Below are positions 34,989 to 46,315 of a DNA stretch of 64,000 nt, piece by piece. The stretch comes from Stenopsyche tienmushanensis. Taxonomy: Eukaryota > Arthropoda > Insecta > Trichoptera > Stenopsychidae. Each line of letters opens with the position of its first letter. Within the stretch, counting starts at the first letter, position 1. The stretch is from positions 62,001 through 126,000 of the forward strand of contig WACJ01000375.1 in NCBI GenBank assembly GCA_008973525.1. Direction: 5' to 3'. The notes below the pieces were generated by a model that did not search any database, was not told the origin of the DNA, and saw only the letters and a list, made by a program, of their open reading frames with translations. The position numbers and the translations under genes are program-made.

Positions 34989-35835
34989 ACCACCATTCTA
35001 TAAAATGTATTTGATTGGGAGCGTGGGTGATAAAATATTATTAAATATCGCAATGTTTTAATGTCCTTTGATGAGCCAATTTTTTAACGTTGTTTGAAAG
35101 ATAGAAAGCAACTGAAAATAAAAAAGCGCAATCCCTTTTCAAAGGTAATGACAACCGTTGTTCACTGAAAGTGTGTTTCGAGGGCGTAGCCCCACTACTT
35201 ACACCCTACTATGCTCTTATATCCTTAGCATAACTTTACGCTTCAAAGTTTCAGACAAGGGATCAATTAGCTTTGTAATTTAAATGATAATAATGACGAC
35301 GAGTGCCTCTTTTATGAACATGATAAAGGTCAGTTTCAGCAGAAAAACGATTTTTCTTAATCATGGTTCACGGTATGCTGTAGCGTTCTTGAATGTATTG
35401 AGTCTAATATACCTTTCTCTAAAAGATTTTATTTATAATGCCCTTTATTATCAATGCATGCTCACGATGAAATCACGCAATAGTAAATATTTATAAATAC
35501 GAAAAAGCTCATTATATAACACGATCACTCTTCTTTTAAGTCAATGTCCATTTAATCCCAATTGCTGTAATGTTCCACTTTTTGTTCGCAATCTTGCTTG
35601 GTTTAATATTAATATAATTTTTACAGCGTTAATGGCCAAAGGTTGATAAGACTATCATTTTTATTCATTTGCACCCCAGAAGAGTAACACTGGGTATTTT
35701 AAAAGTAGGTCGTATATTGAGTTAATAAAAGATGATCGTTGACAAGGGCTCTGTCCACAAGATAATGAGATGGGCAATAATTATTTTTCTTGTAAATTTG
35801 TCAAGTAGAAACGTTTAATTTGGAGCGATATTAAT
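34989..35835. other. AT-rich intergenic DNA
   Basis: No supported feature; the frame at 35,284-35,496 has no motif. Confidence 0.5.
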
Positions 35836-35837
35836 AT

Positions 35838-36320
35838 AAATTGGGGAAGGAATAATAATTATGAAGGAGGCAGTCGGGTTTGAACGACGCTAGTGGAGCG
35901 GCTGGTTGGGGCTTAATGGAGGCATTGGGCCGTGGGATTATGGGTGGCGTAACAACGGTGCTAACGATCGCCATTTGATTGAGACAGCGAAACGGCGTCT
36001 TAAATATCGATTTGCCGTAAAAAATCGCGGCGGTTATCCTAATTAAATCGCTGGGAACGGGAGCGTCGCTACTATCGGTTATCGCGGCCGATTGACGTGT
36101 CGCGAGCCCGTGATAGATGACAGGGCCGCTCTCCGATAGGGCGCTCTATCAAATGCCTCGTTATTGATGACACGATCGAGACAAAAATTTTTGCAGGCCC
36201 TGGCGGGGTCGTTATGCTAGCGCCCGACAAGCGGCTTTTCGGTGATTGATACGTGCTAAACGTTCAACTCGACACAAACATTTATACCGTTTTATCGGCT
36301 CCTACACTTTCCAGACATTT
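35838..36320. promoter_or_regulatory. CpG-rich candidate enhancer with homeodomain-type motifs
   Basis: The densest CpG block in the window, with no frame. It holds TGATTGAGACAG (35,976-35,987), TTAAATATCGATTTGCC (near 36,000), CCTAATTAAATCG (36,038-36,050), GATTGACGTGTCG (36,090-36,102), TGACAG (36,118-36,123), TTATTGATGACAC (36,161-36,173) and TGATTGAT (36,243-36,250). TGATTGAT and TGACAG are the standard Exd/Hox and Homothorax/Meis cores; TAATTA is the homeodomain core. Such a cluster in an otherwise AT-rich desert suggests a developmental enhancer (inference). Base composition alone makes some TAATTA matches likely, but not the CpG-rich context. Confidence 0.42.
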
Positions 36321-37150
36321 TCTCTTTCAACAATTTTTTTATCTTATTGTAACCTATGAAAAAATATTTCATCATTCGCGGGGATCAATGTTAATAGCTA
36401 TGAACAACAGTTAGCTTTGCATTGTTATCTTTTAACAGCTTCATTCTTCCTTATAAGCTTTTCGAATTTTTGTGCTACATTACATCAGATTTTTTATTGC
36501 ATAAAGTTGACATAATTAATTATATTTGGATTGTTATTGTAATTATTTATTAAGCGCTAATTTTTTCACGTATCTATATATTTATATTTGGCTTTGTCTA
36601 TATGTTAATTACATTTTTGGAACATCATAAATAAATAAACGCATCAAAAATAAATAAACGATTGCGCCTGCTCACTATCATAAATAAAATCAGCTCTAAA
36701 TCAATTTGTTCTTTAATAACTAACTAACTTCATGAAAATACACCATGAAATCGTGTCTATGAATATAGAACATAAATTGTAGAAAAGTCTCAGTACACCA
36801 ATTGGGTGGATTTTTTTCACTAATCCCGAGCTTTAAAAGTTATTTGCTCCAAATCTAAATACTTCGATATGATATAAATCAACCTGCATAATCCTTGAAA
36901 AAGAGATATAAACAGCGAGCACCATCTCCGAGAGAGAATTTCATCGGACAGCAACAGAAATCTGCAGTTTAACACACATGGTGCGCAAAAACCGTTGCTA
37001 ACTTATGCTTACAACTTATTCCGACAGTCTTCCGAGCTGTAAAACATATTAAAGTGCGACATAAATACGATAATATCACATTGATATTTCATGCAGCTTG
37101 CCAAAAACAGCACACGTTGGTTAAACATCTCCAACACGAGCAACTTTTAA
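36321..37150. other. AT-rich intergenic DNA
   Basis: No supported gene. A short imperfect tandem of AAATAAATAAACG occurs at about 36,628-36,660. Confidence 0.55.
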
Positions 37151-37154
37151 TTCT

Positions 37155-37455
37155 TCGCTCGGCGATAAGCTAAGTTTATGCTTTGGCTTTGAGTTCGCGA
37201 GGTTGAACCACTGGGCGTAGCCAGCCGCTTAAAAATATATGTAAAAGCGTTTCGACTGGTTTTGAATTAATTTGGAGAGCTCCAAGAAATTCTCAGATGG
37301 GCGTTAGCAAAGTTTGGACAGGAGAATTGGCACCGGGGTTAAAGCACGGCTAAACATTTAGTCCAAAGCCCAGGGCGTCAGCCCACGGCCCTTAATCTGA
37401 TTACACGTGAATGGCAGCGGAAATGATAAACTGTTTCTAATTAAAATGAATTAAA
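37155..37455. promoter_or_regulatory. second candidate regulatory block
   Basis: About 1 kb from the CpG-rich block. Includes CTTAATCTGATTACACGTG (an AATCTGATTA pair and a CACGTG E-box), AAATGATAAACTG and TCTAATTAAAATG. No frame. The adjoining wording (GCACCGGGGTTAAAGCACGG and CAGGGCGTCAGCCCACGG) is much richer in GC than the flanks. Same reasoning and uncertainty as for 35.8-36.3 kb. Confidence 0.33.
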
Positions 37456-37789
37456 GTAATCACATGTATAAAAATATCACTTGCCCAAACTAATGATCTG
37501 TAATTAGCATTAGAGCTTTACGAGTTTTCCCTAAAAGCCTCATCTATACGCAAGCGATTAAAACGCAAGATTTTTTTCCAATTTTTTGAATTATTTAACC
37601 GACCAGTTTTTCCACCATCAAATTCTTCAAAATTGCTTTCGATATACCAAGTGTAATAAGCACACGACTTGCGCAATCAAATTTATTTAACTGAACTCTT
37701 TATCAATTTTTTTTTTCATCCAAATTAATTAAGCTTGGTTTAATTTTGTACATCGGAATTAAAATTTGGCAAGCACTACAAATCAATTC

Positions 37790-37995
37790 GTGTGATCTAA
37801 ATTGGATGATATGGATACTAACAATATATAGTTTTAACGAAATGGCGCTACGTGCCACACAGCGCATACCACGATGGACATTCTACACTAGCGATTTGAG
37901 GGCATGGTTATCTCGCGCGGCGGCAGTGAACTTTCCACCAAGATCGTACAATTTAACGCCTTTAGAATTCTTCCTTTCCAAATCTTTGCATATAA
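37790..37995 (+). pseudogene. mariner-like transposase relic of the GATCHTA type
   Basis: In the +1 frame relative to the long ORF, NGATCHTAHTTMDIL then RFEGMVISRGG matches the QQDGATCHTAxxTMDILRxxFxxRVISRxG step of an insect Tc1/mariner-superfamily protein. The frame then shifts to VNFPPRSYNLTPLEFFL, against VNWPPRSCDLTPLDYFL. The catalytic Asp of QQD is now Asn and the Asp of PLD is Glu, so activity is lost even apart from the stop and frameshifts. The 142-codon open frame from 37,746 spans part of this by accident: its second half uses the real frame, its first half does not. Confidence 0.82.
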
Positions 37996-38875
37996 ATCGT
38001 AAACAATATATGCCTTTAAGCCGTTGGGGAGCATTGACATACATATATGTCCAAATTCTCATGTCCCAAAAAGAGCACTCTTGCACATTGAAGCTCGGAG
38101 ACAGACAGAGAAAGAGAGAACTTAGCGCAGTTCGGGAGACTGAGACGGATAGCTTCCTCACATGCATCGCATGATTGTATAGATCGTTAAGCCCAAATTT
38201 ATCGACTTATAACGATTTCGATTTCAAGTGTGTTATTTGTTTACGCAAAGAAACGACCGAATATTGTGTGTTATCGAGAGTGTTTGTTTATTTAACTGCT
38301 TGCCGTTCTTCTCTGCGTGTTGAATGAGTCTTTGTTCAATTATCATTTCCTTCTAAAGGAGGAGCAAATGAATCGATTTTTTGTGCATTGTTTATGTAAA
38401 GAAATGACGTGGTCTTGTATTCACTATCAAGTGTTCATTTACAATTGAAGATTGTCTTACGCTGATTAGGAGCTGACAGAAAGTAATCGGCGTAAAGCGA
38501 TTATGACATCAACGACTTCATCGATTTTAAATTTGCTCGCTCCTCAACAGGTTAAAGTTGACATAATAATTCATTCAGATTTATGCAAAAATGTCATCAA
38601 AAATTGGACCTCCTTGAATACGTGTCACCAAGCAAAGCCGCAGTGGACATTGGAACGAGGTTATATTCCATACTTAACCTTTCTTTTACGATGCTACGTA
38701 TCTAGTACGCCTACAGAGGATTACAACCACAAACAACTTACTCAACATCGTATTCTACTCGTATCGTACTGACCACTCTTTCAACTGTCATAAAATGTAG
38801 GCATAATAAGCGACTGACTGGATTGGAGGATCTTTAAATACGACCCTATTTCCTGTGCTGCTGTAAAGTTTGTTG
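37996..38875. other. intergenic DNA without supported feature
   Basis: Contains several FOX-like strings (TGTTTACGC, TGTTTATTTAAC) and the frame 38,503-38,772, which has no motif. Nothing firm. Confidence 0.45.
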
Positions 38876-38879
38876 CAGG

Positions 38880-39490
38880 TTACCCCAGACTAGCCACACA
38901 GAGAAAGTCGTCTATTGATCTTTAGTTCCACGTGAAACGCTACGCGCAGAGCATCTAGCCGCTCATCCGTTTTTGCTCCGCGCCCCCCAGAAGAGACGAG
39001 GTTTCAGCAGCAAGACCAGCTTCAGACCACGTGCACCTGAAGGTGCATCAGAGACGGAATAATTGGGTTATTCTAAATTCAAAGGAATACTACCGCGGGT
39101 TTACTGCCACCATGAGTCCAATCTCAGTTTTAAGGAGACTGCAGGGGCTTCCCCTTCCCCATGGTACTTGTATCGGTTTGGTCATTTTTAATACCTAGAC
39201 ACGGAGACTCCTTTGTATGTACTATGCTCTTGAGGATAGTGGTGATGTCTTTGATACAGTCTCCACCAACTACTGAAATCGGCTGTTCCATACACCCCTT
39301 TATGGGTACGTAGAGCAGGTTGACCTGCGTATCCAACTCATGTTAGCTGGTTGCTTTCGCGTACCTCTACTCCACATAATTACCCCAGGGGTTCAACATA
39401 ATTACCCGTTGCCTAAGGGCATACGGGCTATCTTCCTGGGGTTTTATGGGTGGGCATCGTGGAGTCTAACATCCACGCGGGTGACTTCAG
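38880..39490. repeat. GC-rich block, probably the 5' region of a retroelement
   Basis: A 600-base sharply bounded GC-rich block. It includes the inverted repeat TGCACCT/AGGTGCA (about 39,029-39,046), GCCACCATGAGTCC (a good insect start context) and an end reading CTTCCTGGGGTTTTATGGG. No frame longer than 70 codons continues, and no domain is recognisable on either strand. Its edges and wording look like an untranslated leader or body of a non-LTR element, but without a second copy this is inference. Confidence 0.4.
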
Positions 39491-40045
39491 AACAACAATT
39501 TCAAAAAAATCATTAAAATCAATTAAATCTTATTAATCATCAAATTTGATGTCGTTTTCCACCATTGTTATCATATTTTTTGAGATACGATTGAAATCCT
39601 ATTTTAAAATTAGAATCGGTCATAGCAATATGAGAAATGCTATAGCCAAAAGTGTCTGGCATTGTAATATAACATCCCCAGAACGGGATTTCGAATTATG
39701 TATTATACGAGTATATACTTATTTTCTTTCATAAGAAGCTTTTACCAGGCTTTGATTCCATCATATGAGATCATGACAGCGTTTAAAAGCTGTACACAAT
39801 GGGCTTTATATTATGAAAGCGTTTCTTTCATCTTGTAAATCCTCATCGTGTCATCGTATCAATATTATTCAAGATGAAAATCTGCGCGCACAATACTGCG
39901 ATTTACCCGCTGAATAATTGTTCTTTCACAAATAGTGTTTTGTGGTAAAAAATAAATAAGACATGATATTGGAAAATCAGTGGGTGGAATACAATCGTAC
40001 GCTTTTGGGTTGATACTGGATCTATTGTGTTTAGATCATCAGCCA
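39491..40045. other. AT-rich intergenic DNA
   Basis: No supported feature; the frame 39,546-39,734 has no motif. Confidence 0.5.
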
Positions 40046-40438
40046 TACAACATGGATACGCTACACACATTCCCGGGCCACCTTTTTGGATGTGTGGATA
40101 TGTTTATACGTATCATAAAGCAACTAATAAATCAGTAGTTTACCTATTTTATTAAATATTAGATAAAGCCAAAAGTAATCAGATTTTGTTCCTCAAATTT
40201 GATTTTTGAACATATCCATGTTCGGTTTTCACTTCTTCTACATTGCTATTTTCTATTCTAACGACCTGCAAAGATAATAATCCGACGGTGCATTTTCGGT
40301 GAATAGGTGTAAGTAGAATTTTCGATCTAAGCTCTCATGCGGTTATTTTTACACTTTGCAGTCTCACGTTATCGTTTTGGCTTTACTTAATATTACACAG
40401 AAACAGATAGAAATATTATAGCTAACAATTTTCGTCAA
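40046..40438. repeat. dispersed repeat A, split by a small insertion
   Basis: The flanks 40,046-40,161 and 40,396-40,438 together align with the unbroken 41,070-41,190. Shared points: TATACGTATCATAAAG against TATACGTAGCATAAAG, ATTTTATTAAATATTA against ATTTTATTATATAATA, and CACAGAAACAGATA against CACAAAAACAGATA, then CTAACAATTT. The family was not identified. Confidence 0.65.
40162..40388. mobile_element. 227-bp MITE with 11-bp TIR and visible empty site
   Basis: TAAAGCCAAAA (40,164-40,174) is perfectly inverted at 40,375-40,385, and AATATTA occurs just outside each end (40,155-40,161; 40,389-40,395), consistent with a 7-8 bp target duplication. The related repeat at 41,070-41,190 lacks the insert exactly at this point and has one copy of the target. 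That is direct evidence of insertion. A 7-8 bp target duplication suggests a hAT-type transposase. No frame inside. Confidence 0.72.
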
Positions 40439-41069
40439 CCAATGGAAAATAACATTGAATAAAATCAACTTTTCCTAAAAGGCTGGTAGTTTAATTCCTA
40501 TCGCGCGAGATTCTCGTGCATATGTGAAAGGAGATCCCCAAACAATTGTCAGAAATATTAAGAACATCATTCAATCAAATATAAGAATTGGACTATTATT
40601 ATAGTTTGAATTCGAATTAAGAATCAAAAGACGATATCGTGTTTATTATCTCTACCAATATTGGAGTATTTGAAACACTTAGGAGCTTTACTATAATATA
40701 TTCATTTGATACATCCAATGTGCTTATCGACGGGTGTAAATATTACATTATAATGGAGTACACTAAACTCTCGATTATCTAGGTACGGATTATCCGGAAA
40801 AACTAGTTAACTTAACTTAAAAAATAAATAAATTGGTTAATACTTCGCCAAGATAATGCTAAGCTTCATTTTGCGAAATTGATATCAAAAGTAATTTCAG
40901 TCTCCATATCATATCAAATATTGTTATTAATGTTTTTTGTTGGAGTCAAACTTTTATAAGCATTGTAGGGTAAACATACTTGAACGTCATATAAAATGAA
41001 ACTCCAACCGGCAGTTGAAAGGGAGAAGTGAGAGAAAATATTTTATGGTCCCTCCAACTCCGTAGCATA

Positions 41070-41190
41070 TCCAGTAGAAATGCTACACGTGTCTACTGTG
41101 TCTATACGTAGCATAAAGTAACCAGTAGACCAATAGCTTCCTAATTTTATTATATAATACACAAAAACAGATAAAACTAACAATTTCCAT
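41070..41190. repeat. dispersed repeat, intact copy (empty site)
   Basis: Uninterrupted copy of the sequence split at 40,046-40,438, in the same orientation, about 1 kb away. It serves as the empty-site reference for the MITE. Confidence 0.65.
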
Positions 41191-43195
41191 GAGAGTGCTC
41201 GAAACTATAAAAAAGTAATTTGAACTATGAAACTCCATCGTGAATAAAATATAGTTTTGAATTGATTTATTTTATATACATGCAATTTGACGGAGATGAA
41301 TTTTCATTATAAAAAGGGCCTCTTAATTCATGCCTAAAAAGCCTGTCTTTTTTTAAAATATCAATGAATTGTAATATATAATTATCATTTACAAGAAAGT
41401 TATATCGAACCTGTTTGTTCAGGATTGATATTTAATTTCAATAATACCTCTTAAATTAGAACATTTAAAGAGGAACAAAAATACTTGTAAATAAAATAAT
41501 GAGCGTTTTTTTGTCTAACTTGGATTTTTTAAATGAAGGCCGTTCTTTTGGAATTAAAAAGGTTTCTTCCGAGCCATTATTCCACTTTATCCTTGCAATA
41601 TATACAGCCAAGGTAACTGGAGTACTTATAGACACAAAGGTTGTTCGAGCCACTCACCCCTTTGTTTAATGAAACAGAAATTGGCAGAAATTTTCCCAAC
41701 AGTATATCTTTAATTCGAAGTTCCCTCTTAGTGTTTGTACGTGAGTGAACTTTCAATTTTTGTCACTGCCTAATCTTTACTCCTTTCACCCGTTTAATAT
41801 TAGATTTTGACTTCAATTCAAAAGTAAAAGCCTTTTTAAATTCATGGAGTCGATTTAAACTTCATCCTATACACTTCGGGGTGCTATAAGGAAAAATTGC
41901 GTACAATTGTTGATATTAATTTTCGAAAAAGTTTTCAAAGAAATTTAATAGAATTGCTTTCAAATTAATGAAGCAGGAGTGTCCAAAACGCTCCAGTTTT
42001 ACATTAGCAAAGTAAGATCGAATCATTTATCTCGCTACGTGTTCCAATTTTGATTAAATTACCTAAAATAGGCGAGCTCTTTTGGACGATCAAAACATAC
42101 AAAAATAAGTTGTTTAATATTTCAAAAAGTTTTTATTCATATATCGATGATTTGGTTAACCCTTAGATTGCTAAAATACAATATGTCGTTGGTTTTGAAA
42201 TCAACTGCAAACAAGGACTGCAAATGATGATCGCTATTGGCGCTTAGCATGGTTTTTATATCGCATTTATTGTTTTGTATTTAAAAATGTGGTCGTTAAA
42301 CACCTTCTTTGATTGGTAAGTTATAAGTTTTACTGCTTATCTAGGAGATTTTATACATTTTTATGAACGTGTCACGAAACTATCAATATTTTAAAATTAT
42401 AATTCAGTTATTGTATTTCAGAAAAAAAAAATTAACCTTCATATTTTAATAACAGGATGGTTTTGATTTCGAATCTTAAACTGAATCTATGAAGAACTTT
42501 AGAACCAACTTAGGGTGTCAAAATTGATCTGTAATATCAGGTTTAATAAGCATAATCATCCGGAAAGTCATTTCTTTACTCGGTTAAATGATAAAGACCA
42601 TTAACGATGAAGAGATAAAGAATACTTCGCAGAACTCTGGATCTTTTTCAAAGCTAACATGAGTTGAAATGAATTTGTTTATCCTTTAGTTTCGAAATTT
42701 TCTAATGAATTTGAAGTAAATATTTATAAAACATAAAAGTTACAAATTGTTAATATCTTGTCGACATCGAACAATAGCCAAACTCTTTTATAATAAGTTT
42801 CTTCATAAAGTTTGGTTACTACAATTTTCAAAATAACAAATATAAATGTTATTTGACTTAATATCATCTTGGAAACCTATATCATTTGAGTATTTTGCAA
42901 ATTGTTGATGAAAAACCAATTTGATCAAGATGGTTAAGAAAAATAGGTTCTTAATTATGTTCTCCAATGCAACAGTGCTTGGAAAAAACTTAAAATATGA
43001 TTTTTATTTTCATATTTTATATCTGATTAAATTGTTTTTTGTTATTATGTTGTCACAAGTGGAATTGATCATCGTTAGAATCATTAATTGTGCGGGGTAC
43101 AGCGTAACCGTAAACCGTACAAAGTTGTGCGGGGGAAATTACGGGGAGGAGGCGAAATCTGAAACCAACGGCAAACGGAGGACCAAATAAGCTAA
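41191..43195. other. AT-rich intergenic DNA
   Basis: About 2 kb without a supported feature; frames at 41,465-41,653 and 42,921-43,190 lack motifs. Confidence 0.55.
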
Positions 43196-43199
43196 CTCT

Positions 43200-43510
43200 T
43201 CTCAGATAAATCTGACACTGTTCGGACTGCCGAGGGACACAGAGAAAGGAACAGAGACAGCACAGAACCGTCCGCGCCGTTCAGCATAGATAAACTACGG
43301 TATGCAGGTTCGAGGATAAAACCCGGGAAGGTGCCAGGACCGGAAGATATGCCTGGCGAGATCATCAAATTGATGGTTGGTGAGTACCCGGAACTAATAT
43401 TAGACACAATAAATGCATGCCTAGAGGAACAAAAGTTCGCAAGAAAATATAAAAAGGCCTGACTGGTATTAATTCCGAATTCGGGGAAAACCAAGCAAGC
43501 AAGAATAACT
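43200..43510 (+). pseudogene. R1-like reverse transcriptase N-terminal fragment
   Basis: Plus-strand reading gives KLRYAGSRIKPGKVPGPEDM, then PGEIIKLMVGEYPELILDTI, NACLEEQKFARKYKKA, a TGA stop (43,460-43,462) and LVLIPNSGKTKQA. This is the start of the RT domain in R1-group elements: a SGKAPGPDGIPxEIIK step, then FARxWKxAxLVLIPKxGK. APGPDG has become VPGPEDM with one residue lost. The catalytic FADD region is absent. The minus frame 43,192-43,494 is its shadow. Confidence 0.88.
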
Positions 43511-43800
43511 GGGATCTTTGGCGCGATTACGTTGAAGAAATTTTGAGTGCCAAAGAGGGTAGTGAAAGAGAGAGAGTCGCAGAGCGCCTCTCCAACAATA
43601 GGGTCAATTACCCAAGGCCAGACTACCTGTCCTCCTGAAGCAATGTGGGAAACAATACCAGGGGGCCAGAGAAGGACAAGGGAGGTGGTTTAGTGAGTAC
43701 AATCTTACATTACCCGCGAAGGGTGTCTTGGCTTGTAAGATTTCATTCGTGGAATACCGTGGGTGCAAAGATTCACTCCTACAGGAAAAAAAAGAATCCT
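43511..43800. other. GC-richer continuation, unidentified
   Basis: Remains as GC-rich as the R1-like fragment before it and may be another part of the same element. A possible WETIPGGQRRTREVV string is seen in one plus frame, but I cannot place it. The minus frame 43,604-43,810 is not supported. Confidence 0.3.
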
Positions 43801-44788
43801 TAATAAACATTTTATTTGATGGTAACTCTGCAAATTTGTCAATTTATAATATATGGCCGTCACAAAAATGAATAACTTTTATTTTCTTTAATTTTCAAAA
43901 AATATATATTTATAACCAATTTTCAATATTTTATAATAACATGTATGCATTCATAATAGAATACGTAGAATATTACTAAATAGGTTCTTTTGTACTTTGG
44001 TATTTATGTTTTCGGCGCATAGCTTAAATGGCTATGTATAGTACCAGCAAAAAGTATAATACTTAATAGACAGAAAAAAGTATAGCTTATCATTTATTGG
44101 TATTAAAAAATATATATTTGTACTATGTTAAACATCTTCGAGTTGACGTATTCATAGAAAATGTTAAATAAAAAACAAATTTATATGGCGCTTTCATTAA
44201 AATATCCTAAATTAAATTCCTGCAATTCTAAATCTTATTGCATATTTTTACCACTCATTTTATCAGTTTAATTTCCAGTTAACAATTATACATTTTTTAT
44301 AATTTTTTTAAAAATTGGGACTTTTCAGTGCTACACAAAGCACAGTGCTTCATAAAGCCTACATTAATTTGTGTAACTTTTCACTGTAGAAACCTACTTA
44401 TTACATTATCTGGTTTATTTAATTTTGCAATCAACTGAAGAGAAGAAATATTTATTTTAGACAATAATAAATAAAGTGATCCTCGGCCTCCGTAGTAGAT
44501 TTTGGGCGGCTCGGTCTTTTCCTGTCCTTTAAAGTCAAAGTCTCCTAGTATCTTCTATTTGTATAATACATTTATTTTAATTAATATCTTCATTTTTTGC
44601 TAAATTCAGTATCAACTAAAAAGTAGTACGAAATACAAATTCTTAATACTTAATTTAGTTGAATTAAAAAAATCGTATTTAAGTTGCAAAGGCGATTTAA
44701 ATTGTTCACTACGTCTATTTATTCTAAAATGCATAAAAAATAAACGCATCAAACAATGTTCAATTTGAAATTATGAGGCAAGAAAATT
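43801..44788. other. AT-rich intergenic DNA
   Basis: No supported feature. Confidence 0.6.
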
Positions 44789-44796
44789 TAAAAAAA

Positions 44797-44986
44797 GGTA
44801 CAACCCTGTTAACGGGGGGCAAACATATCGATGAATTGAAAACGACTACTAATATTTGTTTTTTTTTAAACTAAATTTTAATTCTAATCTGGTTAGATTA
44901 GGTTAGGTTAGTTTGTTTTTATTGTGTCGAAATTAATGCGTTTTCAATTCACCAATATGCTTGCAACCCGTTAACAGGATAGTACC
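44797..44986. mobile_element. 190-bp MITE with long TIRs and an internal TTAGG-like run
   Basis: The first and last 47-48 bases are inverted copies at about 85% by eye; both start GGTAC, then CTGTTAACGGG, GCAA, CATAT and TGAATTGAAAACG in the same order. TAAAAAAA flanks each end (44,789-44,796; 44,987-44,994), a likely 8-bp target duplication, though an A run weakens this. In the centre TTAGATTAGGTTAGGTTAG (44,893-44,911) resembles the insect telomere repeat TTAGG. No frame. The 8-bp target suggests a hAT-type origin. Confidence 0.8.
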
Positions 44987-44994
44987 TAAAAAAA

Positions 44995-45335
44995 TACCAT
45001 TATACAACCGGCAGGTAGGGAAAATTACTTTCTGAAATCTCTATTTTTTTTAATATTTGAATATACATTATGGTGTGCTCTTAAGTAGAGGAATTTTTGT
45101 ATTGAAAATAGAAAAGAAACAAATTGCTTTTATCAGGTTAATTGTTGTTTTTACATAAAATTCGATAATATACTAAGCGTTTCCAAACTTTTTGTCGGAA
45201 GTGTAGTAATTGTGTATTTGATATGTTCTTATTTGAATGTGAATAAATATTATTTCAGCAAAAAGTATTGTTAAAGCGAATAGGTAATAATACAATGATT
45301 TTATTTAATATAGTTATATTCCTCAAATAACGGGG
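44995..45335. other. AT-rich intergenic DNA
   Basis: No supported feature. Confidence 0.6.
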
Positions 45336-45337
45336 AT

Positions 45338-45840
45338 AGTAGGGTAAAAGGGAAAAACGGGAGGCTTCGCTAAATTATGAAGATCGATTTACATATCTTG
45401 CTTTGTAACGACGCGACAAAATGAAATATGAAAAAATAGGGGCAGGAGGAGTGGTAAAAATAATTTTAAATATTGCCACGAGACGAGTAAATTAGAATGT
45501 ACGACCAACACACATCACCGTTAGTGTTTTCTTTACATCATGAGATGACAACAAATCCTAATTCCAACAAGCTCAAAACCATCGCTCCTTGCGTCGTGCT
45601 TATAGAAACATAACGTCCTAACGTTTGGGAGGAGTTGAAGCGGGCAGCATCCCCGGGATCAACCAGAAGGGATGTTTTTTTAGGCGCGACTTGTTACCTA
45701 AGCAAAAATTAAATTTCGGAGAGTTGTTTTTTATTTTGCCCAAAAACCGGGATTCCTTTATTACGCCACTTTTCGAGCATAATAATTTGAATACGCGTAT
45801 ATACGCATTTTGCAATATTTATATAACCCAAAATTGAAGG
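45338..45840. other. GC-richer non-coding block
   Basis: Higher complexity, including TTAAATATTGCCACGAGACG and GGGCAGCATCCCCGGGATC. Frames overlap on both strands at 45,618-45,837 with no motif, as expected when stops are few by chance. Candidate conserved element. Confidence 0.28.
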
Positions 45841-46279
45841 GAGAATGAAATTCATAAACGTTATAATATTGGAACAATTTGGTAGATGAGATTTAATCTC
45901 AAATGTTTATTGAACAAAAAAGCAGGTATTCGGACAAGAAAATTAACGGAAAAATGTAAAATATAAGTAAGACTTCAAAGAAATAGTGAACAATGTGATT
46001 ACTATCATAAAGGGAATTAAAAGGAAGCAGTCTTCAGCAAAGATTCCAAGCGTGTTCACTTTAGGTATTCGAAGTAAACCAAGCGCCTACTCAACGATTT
46101 AAAAATATAACATGTTTTTCAGAAAGGTTATTGAATTTAATATTCTTCCGAGCTTATTTAATTTCCGAGCTTTTTAATCTTGTAAACTTCTACTGGTGAA
46201 ACGATAAATGATACGATATCCTTAAATTTTATTTTAATTCAGGTGCATTTACTCGCAAATGATATCTGAGTTGAACTTG
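45841..46279. other. AT-rich intergenic DNA
   Basis: No supported feature. Confidence 0.55.
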
Positions 46280-46315
46280 CTATTATAAGAATTCAATTGC
46301 GAATTCTTATAATAG
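46280..46315. repeat. 15-bp perfect inverted repeat
   Basis: CTATTATAAGAATTC and its exact complement, separated by AATTGC. A stable hairpin in either strand; no poly-U end or other sign of a terminator or RNA gene. Confidence 0.65.

Noticed and set aside
43192..43494. 100-codon minus-strand frame
   Set aside because: Antisense of the R1-like RT fragment.
44893..44911. A true interstitial telomere
   Set aside because: Only about three imperfect TTAGG units, and they lie symmetrically inside a MITE.
46280..46315. microRNA precursor or terminator
   Set aside because: Stem is only 15 bp, AT-rich, with no flanking pairing or T tract.
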